Origin: an uncultured bacterium
Lineage (GTDB): Bacteria; Patescibacteriota; Microgenomatia; UBA1400; PJMF01
DNA: 52,179 bases
Assembly: GCA_903842795.1 (NCBI GenBank)
Contig: CAIMNJ010000015.1
Location: forward strand, 1-52,179
Direction: 5' to 3'
A model generated the notes under the pieces. That model did no database searches. It worked only from the letters and a program-made list of their open reading frames with translations, and was not told where the DNA came from. Every line of letters begins with the position of its first letter. The first letter of the stretch is position 1. This document shows positions 46,945 to 52,179 of this stretch, piece after piece. Both the position numbers and the translations under genes were made by a program.

Positions 46945-47017
46945 GCCCCTATAGCTCAATGGATTAGAGTAATGGTCTTCGGAACCAGTGATGAGGGTTC
47001 GAGTCCCCCTAGGGGCA
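46945..47017 (+). tRNA. tRNA-Arg(TCG)
   Basis: GCCCCTATAGCTCAATGGATTAGAGTAATGGTCTTCGGAACCAGTGATGAGGGTTCGAGTCCCCCTAGGGGCA. Confidence 0.92.
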
Positions 47018-47062
47018 CACCGTGAAATGGCAAGAAAGTGATATAATAGCGGTCTAAAACAC

Positions 47063-47136
47063 GGGTCAGTAGCTCAGTCGGTTAGAGCACCTGCCTCTTA
47101 AGCAGGGTGTCGTGGGTTCGAGTCCCACCTGACTCA
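47063..47136 (+). tRNA. tRNA-Lys(CTT)
   Basis: GGGTCAGTAGCTCAGTCGGTTAGAGCACCTGCCTCTTAAGCAGGGTGTCGTGGGTTCGAGTCCCACCTGACTCA. Confidence 0.94.
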
Positions 47137-47171
47137 CTTTAAATAATACTTTGATATAATGCTCCGAAATC

Positions 47172-47630
47172 ATGGAGAAAGATAAGAATTTCAGTTTAGA
47201 AAAAGAAGCGAAAAAAATTGATGCTACTGTTGTATTGGTTTTACTAACTGTTGCCATTGCTATGCTTGATTTTTATTCTCATCCAAACGGAGGTTTAGCT
47301 GATTTGGAGAGAAGAAAAATGTTGCAAGAAGCACTTGGTCCTTTTGTCAGACATATGGGTAATTTTGGCTTTTCTGCTGCCGGTGGAATTGTGGCGGTTT
47401 TTGGCAAGGAAATAGCTAATACTTTGAGCAGAAATAATGAAAAAATCAAAAAAATTAGCAAAAAAACTTTCATGGCTGTAATTGCTTCAATTCTTACCCT
47501 CAACGCGCTATTTGAAACTTTCCCTCACAACAAAGAAGGCTTTAATGATTTTTTAGTCGGAGGGCTCGGAGTAGCAATGGCTGTCGCAGCAACAGAACTA
47601 GCCATTAAAAAATTCAAAGATGCTAGATAA
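47172..47630 (+). CDS. Membrane hypothetical protein
   Basis: 152 aa with TM segments; TATAAT 11 nt before ATG. Confidence 0.75.
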   Translation: MEKDKNFSLEKEAKKIDATVVLVLLTVAIAMLDFYSHPNGGLADLERRKMLQEALGPFVRHMGNFGFSAAGGIVAVFGKEIANTLSRNNEKIKKISKKTFMAVIASILTLNALFETFPHNKEGFNDFLVGGLGVAMAVAATELAIKKFKDAR

Positions 47631-47648
47631 ATGTAGTACAATATAGCC

Positions 47649-48569
47649 ATGAATATCATATCTGGCTCATCTAATCCAAAACTTGCCCAAGATTTAGTCA
47701 AAACTCTCCAAGCCAAAGACCCTCATACTCAATTAATTGATTGTGAAATTGATAAATTCAATAATGATGAAAAAAGAATTTATGTGAGAGATGAAGAAAA
47801 AGTTCGTGGACAAAAAGTCTGCATTATCCAATCTTTTTCTAAACCAGTAGACGAAAACATTATTGAAACATTACTAATAATTGATGCCTTAGAAAGACTT
47901 GGTGCTAAAGAAGTCTCAATCATTATTCCTTGGATGGGATACTCATTGCAGGACAAAGTTTTTCGCGAAGGTGAAGCTATTGCTGCCAAAGTCATTGCTG
48001 ATTTAATTTCCAATAGTTTCGTCAGTCGTGTTTTCTTATTAGATTTGCATAATCCCAGCATTCCAGGATTTTTCTCCATTCCTACTTATCATCTCTCAGC
48101 TTCAAAACTTTTTATCGATTATTTACAAAAAAATAACTACTTAGAAGATTCGGTGGTTGTTAGTCCAGATTTTGGCGGACTCAAGAGAGCTCGTGCCTTT
48201 GCTAAAGCACTCAATTTGCCATTATTAAATATTGATAAAAGTCGTGACATCAAAACTGGCGTTGTCACTGCTCACTCGTTGCACGGCGGAGAAGTAAAAG
48301 GCAAAAATGCAATAATTTTTGACGATGTAATTGTCTCCGGCAGCACAGTTGCCAAAAGCGCCTCTTTACTCAAAAAAGAAGGAGCCAAAAAAGTTATTTT
48401 TATGGCCACTCATGGCATTTTTTGCAACGATGGTCTCAACGTGATCGATCAAAGCGAAATTGATCAAGTCATCACTAGCGATTCAATCGCTCAAAAAGAA
48501 AATGGACAAAAATTAGAGCACATCAGCTTAGCTTCTTTGTTCACCAATAGCTTAACAGATTGGATTTAA
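47649..48569 (+). CDS. prs: Ribose-phosphate pyrophosphokinase-like
   Basis: MNIISGSSNPKLAQDLVKTL; ISIIIPWMGYSLQDKVFREGEAIAAKVIADLI; NAIIFDDVIVSGSTVAKSASLLKKEGAKKV. Confidence 0.9.
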   Translation: MNIISGSSNPKLAQDLVKTLQAKDPHTQLIDCEIDKFNNDEKRIYVRDEEKVRGQKVCIIQSFSKPVDENIIETLLIIDALERLGAKEVSIIIPWMGYSLQDKVFREGEAIAAKVIADLISNSFVSRVFLLDLHNPSIPGFFSIPTYHLSASKLFIDYLQKNNYLEDSVVVSPDFGGLKRARAFAKALNLPLLNIDKSRDIKTGVVTAHSLHGGEVKGKNAIIFDDVIVSGSTVAKSASLLKKEGAKKVIFMATHGIFCNDGLNVIDQSEIDQVITSDSIAQKENGQKLEHISLASLFTNSLTDWI

Positions 48570-48574
48570 AATTT

Positions 48575-49801
48575 ATGAAATTATCAAAATTACCTTTCAA
48601 AGTTAGTAAAACTGCACCAAACAATGCAGACACCATCAATCATAAATTATTGGTACAAGCTGGTTTTGTACGTCAATTAATGGCTGGCGTTTACACCTAC
48701 ACTCCCACAGGGTTACGTGTTTTGCGCAAAATTGAAAATATTGTTCGTGAAGAAATGAATTCTATCGGTGGCCAAGAGATTTTGATGCCAGCTCTTCATC
48801 CCAAAGCCAATTGGTTGGCCACTGATGGTTGGAACAAAATTGACGTGCTTTTTAAACTCAAAAGTCGCACAGACAAAGAATATGCTCTTGGTCAAAGTCA
48901 CGAAGAAATTGTCACTCCATTAGCTAAAGAATTGATTAATTCTTACAAAGATTTACCTTTAGCTCTTTATCAAATTCAGTGGAAATATCGTGATGAATTA
49001 CGCGCCAAATCAGGTATTTTGCGTGGTCGTGAATTTTTCATGAAAGACATGTATAGCTTCCATGAAAATCAAAAAGATTTTGAAAAATTTTACGCCAATG
49101 TCAAAGACGCCTATTTAAGAATTTTTAAGAAATTAGGTCTTACTGCCAAAGTCACAGAGGCTTCTGGTGGTAGCTTCACTGAAAAAATTTCTTATGAATT
49201 CATGGTACTAACCGATGCTGGTGAAGATGATATTTTGTACTGCAATGAATGTAATTATTGCGTCAACACAGAAATTGCTAAAGTCAAAGAAGGAGATAGA
49301 TGTCCCAAATGTGGCGCCCCACTCAAAGCTGGACGTGCCTCTGAAGTAGGTAACGTTTTTGATCTTGGTCAAAAATTTGCCAAAGATTTTGATCTAACTT
49401 TTGTCGATGCGAATGGTGAAAAGCAATATCCAATTATGGGTTGTTATGGCATTGGCGTGAGTCGTTGTATGGGAGTGATTGTTGAAAAATACAATGATGA
49501 AAAAGGCATTATTTGGCCAGCAAGCATTGCTCCTTTTGATGTTGCTCTTATCGCTCTTAATGGAGCAGAAGACTTTGCAAATGATATTTATCAAGCACTA
49601 CAAAAAGAAGGCATAAGTGTTCTTCTTGACGAAAGAAACGAATCTGCTGGCAGTAAATTCGCCGCAGCAGATATGATGGGCCTACCAATTAGATTAGTGG
49701 CTTCTACTAGAAATGGAGAGCAAATCGAATGGAAAAAGCGTAATCAAACCGATAGTGAATTAATCGATCTACCAGAAGTTATCAAAAGACTTAAGAATTA
49801 A
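48575..49801 (+). CDS. proS: Prolyl-tRNA synthetase, short form with reduced insertion domain
   Basis: AGFVRQLMAGVYTYTPTGLRVLRKIENIVREEMN; QIQWKYRDELRAKSGILRGREFFMKDMYSFH; CYGIGVSRCMG; 409 aa. Confidence 0.94.
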   Translation: MKLSKLPFKVSKTAPNNADTINHKLLVQAGFVRQLMAGVYTYTPTGLRVLRKIENIVREEMNSIGGQEILMPALHPKANWLATDGWNKIDVLFKLKSRTDKEYALGQSHEEIVTPLAKELINSYKDLPLALYQIQWKYRDELRAKSGILRGREFFMKDMYSFHENQKDFEKFYANVKDAYLRIFKKLGLTAKVTEASGGSFTEKISYEFMVLTDAGEDDILYCNECNYCVNTEIAKVKEGDRCPKCGAPLKAGRASEVGNVFDLGQKFAKDFDLTFVDANGEKQYPIMGCYGIGVSRCMGVIVEKYNDEKGIIWPASIAPFDVALIALNGAEDFANDIYQALQKEGISVLLDERNESAGSKFAAADMMGLPIRLVASTRNGEQIEWKKRNQTDSELIDLPEVIKRLKN

Positions 49802-49805
49802 ATAA

Positions 49806-49835
49806 TTTTGTGGCGCCGAGAGCGGCGCCACAAAA
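49806..49835. terminator. Perfect 13-bp hairpin downstream of proS
   Basis: TTTTGTGGCGCCG-AGAG-CGGCGCCACAAAA. Confidence 0.7.
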
Positions 49836-49846
49836 TACAAAAAAAC

Positions 49847-50176
49847 ATGCCCAAGGTTATACTTAGCACTCACGCCATAGATAGAGCGAAATTAAGAAAA
49901 ATGGAATTGTGCGGCATTGAAAAGCTAGTTCTCAATCCTGATAAAAAAATATCTTTAGGTCAAAATAAATTTAAGTTTTTAAAAAAAATTGGGGATCGCC
50001 GCTATCAGGCAATTGCTTCTTATTTGCCAAAAGAAAATAATTGGCTAGTAATTTCTGTGTGGGTTAGAGGAGAAGATGATAGAGTGCCACTCATTTGGCA
50101 GATTATTACTTTGCCATTTCGTTTGCTTTGGTGGATACTCAAATTTATTTGGCAAATTATTGCAAAAATTGCTTGA
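49847..50176 (+). CDS. Hypothetical protein, DUF4258-like N-terminus with hydrophobic C-terminus
   Basis: STHAIDRAKLRKM...GDRRYQAIASYLPKENNWLVISVWV; C-terminal ITLPFRLLWWILKFIWQII. Confidence 0.55.
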   Translation: MPKVILSTHAIDRAKLRKMELCGIEKLVLNPDKKISLGQNKFKFLKKIGDRRYQAIASYLPKENNWLVISVWVRGEDDRVPLIWQIITLPFRLLWWILKFIWQIIAKIA

Positions 50177-50305
50177 AAAAAATATCCTATATTTAAATAT
50201 ATATTTAGCCATACATATAAATTATATATCTAAACATCAGTCTTTTTTGCTTGTATATTTTTCTATAAACAAATATATATTACTAGATATATCCCGGTGA
50301 GGGGT

Positions 50306-50342
50306 CCCACTAAAACCAAGCAAAATAGCTGGTTTTGGTGGG
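50306..50342. other. Intergenic hairpin in promoter-flanked element
   Basis: CCCACTAAAACCAAGC-aaaata-GCTGGTTTTGGTGGG. Confidence 0.5.
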
Positions 50343-50401
50343 TGTTGTTTCTCTTCGCTTTTCAAAAGATTTTTCCTACAGTCTGATGTTAGAATAAGCT
50401 C

Positions 50402-51286
50402 ATGAACTCTATTCCTAGAAAATTAATTGTTACTCATCACGCTCCAGACTTGGACGCCATCACTTCAGTTTGGCTATTAAAACGTTTCGATAGCCAAAGG
50501 TATGCAAGCGCCAAAGTTGCCTTCGTCAATCCTGGCGACACCATTTCTTTGGAAGAAGCGGAAAAGGAATTTAACTGTCAGCTTCACGAAATAACTCATG
50601 TTGATACTGGACTTGGAGAATTTGATCACCATCAAACAGAAAGAGCCAGTAAAGAGATTTGTGCTGCCACCCTTGTCTTTGACTATCTCAAAGAAGTTAG
50701 ACCGGAAATTGTTGATGATTTCGCATTAAAAGAAATTGTCAAAATAGTCGTCGATGTTGATCACTTTGGAGAAATTGACTGGCCAGAAGCAAAAGAAAGT
50801 CGTTTTGTTTTTACTCTTCATGAACTAATTCATGGTCACGAATCAGTCGAGCCACACAATGATGATTCGCAATTACATTTTGGCATGAGTGCTCTGGATT
50901 GCGCCTATGCGGAAATGACCAATCGTCTCAAAGCAGAAGAAATCATTCAAACCAAAGGTGTGGAATTTGAAATTGGAGAAGGTAAATGCCTAGGACTTGA
51001 AACTCAAAATGATGAAACCATTAAGCTCGCCCAAGTCAAAGGCTATGTTTTGGCAGTGCGCAAAGACAGCGAGTATGGCCATATTCGCATCAAAGTAAGA
51101 CCAGATGCTTCATTTAATTTAGAAAAACTTTATCAAGCTATTAAAGAAATTGATCAAAAGGCCACCTGGTTTTACCACGCTAGCGGCAAAATGTTGCTCA
51201 ATGGCTCCATTAAGCATCGCAATCAAATTGCTAGCTCCATTAGCTTACAGGGTATTATTCACCTTATCCAAAAGTTATATAAATAA
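50402..51286 (+). CDS. DHH/MYG1-like putative phosphohydrolase
   Basis: VTHHAPDLDAITSVWLLKRF, VDTGLGEFDHHQTERAS. Confidence 0.7.
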   Translation: MNSIPRKLIVTHHAPDLDAITSVWLLKRFDSQRYASAKVAFVNPGDTISLEEAEKEFNCQLHEITHVDTGLGEFDHHQTERASKEICAATLVFDYLKEVRPEIVDDFALKEIVKIVVDVDHFGEIDWPEAKESRFVFTLHELIHGHESVEPHNDDSQLHFGMSALDCAYAEMTNRLKAEEIIQTKGVEFEIGEGKCLGLETQNDETIKLAQVKGYVLAVRKDSEYGHIRIKVRPDASFNLEKLYQAIKEIDQKATWFYHASGKMLLNGSIKHRNQIASSISLQGIIHLIQKLYK

Positions 51287-51288
51287 AT

Positions 51289-51639
51289 ATGTCTGAATCA
51301 ATTTTTACTAAAATTATTAATCGCGAAATTCCAGCTAAAATCGTTTTTGAAGATGATGACTTTATTGCCATTAATGACATTCATCCCAAGGCTCCTGTTC
51401 ATGTTTTAATCATTCCCAAAAAAGCCTATGCCACTCTAGAAGAAGTTGATTTGGCCGATGATCATTTCCATTCTAAACTACTAAAAACTGCTCGCTTACT
51501 TGCCAAACAACTAAACATTAGTGATAACTACAAACTATTTATGAATGTTGGCAGAGGTGTTCAAGATGTCCATCATTTACACTTACATTTGATGGGTGGT
51601 TATCCTGGAGGCAAAGGACATTATAATTTTTCTGAATAA
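51289..51639 (+). CDS. HIT family protein
   Basis: FTKIINREIPAKIVFEDDDFIAINDIHPKAPVHVLIIPKK; HHLHLHLMGG. Confidence 0.95.
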   Translation: MSESIFTKIINREIPAKIVFEDDDFIAINDIHPKAPVHVLIIPKKAYATLEEVDLADDHFHSKLLKTARLLAKQLNISDNYKLFMNVGRGVQDVHHLHLHLMGGYPGGKGHYNFSE

Positions 51640-51641
51640 AT

Positions 51642-52019
51642 TTAATCTTTTTTAAGAGAATAGCCAACTCCTTTGACTGTTTTGATCAGATCTTTACCTA
51701 ATTTTCTTCGCAAACTGGAAATCGTTGTTTCAATGGTATTGCCCTCAATTGCGCTTTGGTTTGTCCAAATGTGTTCTGCCAATGCTGTCTTACTAAATAT
51801 TTGCTCATCGTGTTTAAAAAGTAATTCCAAAAGTAGAAATTCTTTACGATTAAGTTTAATTTCTACACCACCTAAAAATATTTTTCTTGCAAACAAGCAA
51901 ATTTCCAAATCACTTTTAATTTTGTTTAATGGCTTATTTTTATAGTGTTTTTGTAAAAGAAATTTAATCTTAGCCTCTAACTCTTCGATATTAAATGGCT
52001 TAGCAAAATAACTAGACAA
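51642..52019 (-). CDS. OmpR-family response regulator C-terminal region (partial)
   Basis: SSYFAKPFNIEELEAKIKFLL receiver end then winged helix LNRKEFLLLELLFKHDEQIFSKTALAEHIW...TTISSLRRKLG...TVKGVGYSL; receiver N-terminus missing. Confidence 0.85.
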   Translation of the reverse strand: MSSYFAKPFNIEELEAKIKFLLQKHYKNKPLNKIKSDLEICLFARKIFLGGVEIKLNRKEFLLLELLFKHDEQIFSKTALAEHIWTNQSAIEGNTIETTISSLRRKLGKDLIKTVKGVGYSLKKD

Positions 52020-52022
52020 GAA

Positions 52023-52179
52023 ATGCTTAAAAGGCAGTTTCCGTATGGTAACCCCAAAGAAAAAAATAAGGGTGATAAATTCGCAACAGGTAGTTTATAC
52101 AGGGATTTACAATTTAGAATTGAATACCCACAAGGGGGTGGTTTATTGGGAACTTCACCAGGAATTATAATTAGATCGG
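52023..52179 (+). CDS. Possible partial ORF running off window
   Basis: Open frame MLKRQFPYGNPKEKNKGDKFATGSLYRDLQFRIEYPQGGGLLGTSPGIIIRS. Confidence 0.35.
   Translation, partial: MLKRQFPYGNPKEKNKGDKFATGSLYRDLQFRIEYPQGGGLLGTSPGIIIRS

Noticed and set aside
47066-47257. ORF 47066-47257 (-)
   Set aside because: Antisense to tRNA-Lys; spurious.
50076-50300. ORF 50076-50300 (+)
   Set aside because: Overlaps the 49847-50176 gene in another frame and runs into AT-rich promoter-like intergenic DNA.
1-52179. CRISPR arrays, IS elements, integrases, rRNA
   Set aside because: No regular repeat-spacer pattern, transposase/integrase motifs or rRNA sequence seen on either strand.

Overview
The window looks like a compact, AT-rich accessory-to-core segment of a small bacterial genome. 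I infer a Candidate Phyla Radiation / Patescibacteria member from the compact genes, reduced MiaB and ProRS, and giant orphan proteins; this is not proven. Recognisable genes include sugar-nucleotide and glycolysis genes (GDP-fucose synthase, phosphomannomutase, phosphoglucose/phosphomannose isomerase, iPGM, enolase plus a divergent enolase paralog), information-processing genes (pyrG, rplS, yraN, lexA, holA-like, miaB, miaA, proS, prs), surface proteins with a sortase, a cytochrome b5/ferric-reductase-like pair, and at least 12 tRNAs. There is no CRISPR array, transposase or rRNA. Main points of interest: (1) two giant overlapping orphan ORFs (1226 and 1256 aa; one has alpha/beta-hydrolase motifs split by about 560 aa) divergent from a membrane-anchored HNH-like protein; (2) a non-canonical tRNA-like element beside a promoter-to-terminator small RNA that is antisense to its anticodon arm; (3) a 107-nt structured RNA candidate inside a tRNA cluster that shares the 3' end of tRNA-Leu; (4) an enolase paralog that has lost several catalytic or metal-binding residues; (5) many genes with a -10 hexamer 6-11 nt before the start codon, implying leaderless mRNAs, against two genes with long structured leaders; (6) a surface-protein gene with a single in-frame TAA, an A9-tract frameshift at a gene start, and a truncated aminotransferase. 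All calls come from reading the sequence; no database search was run.
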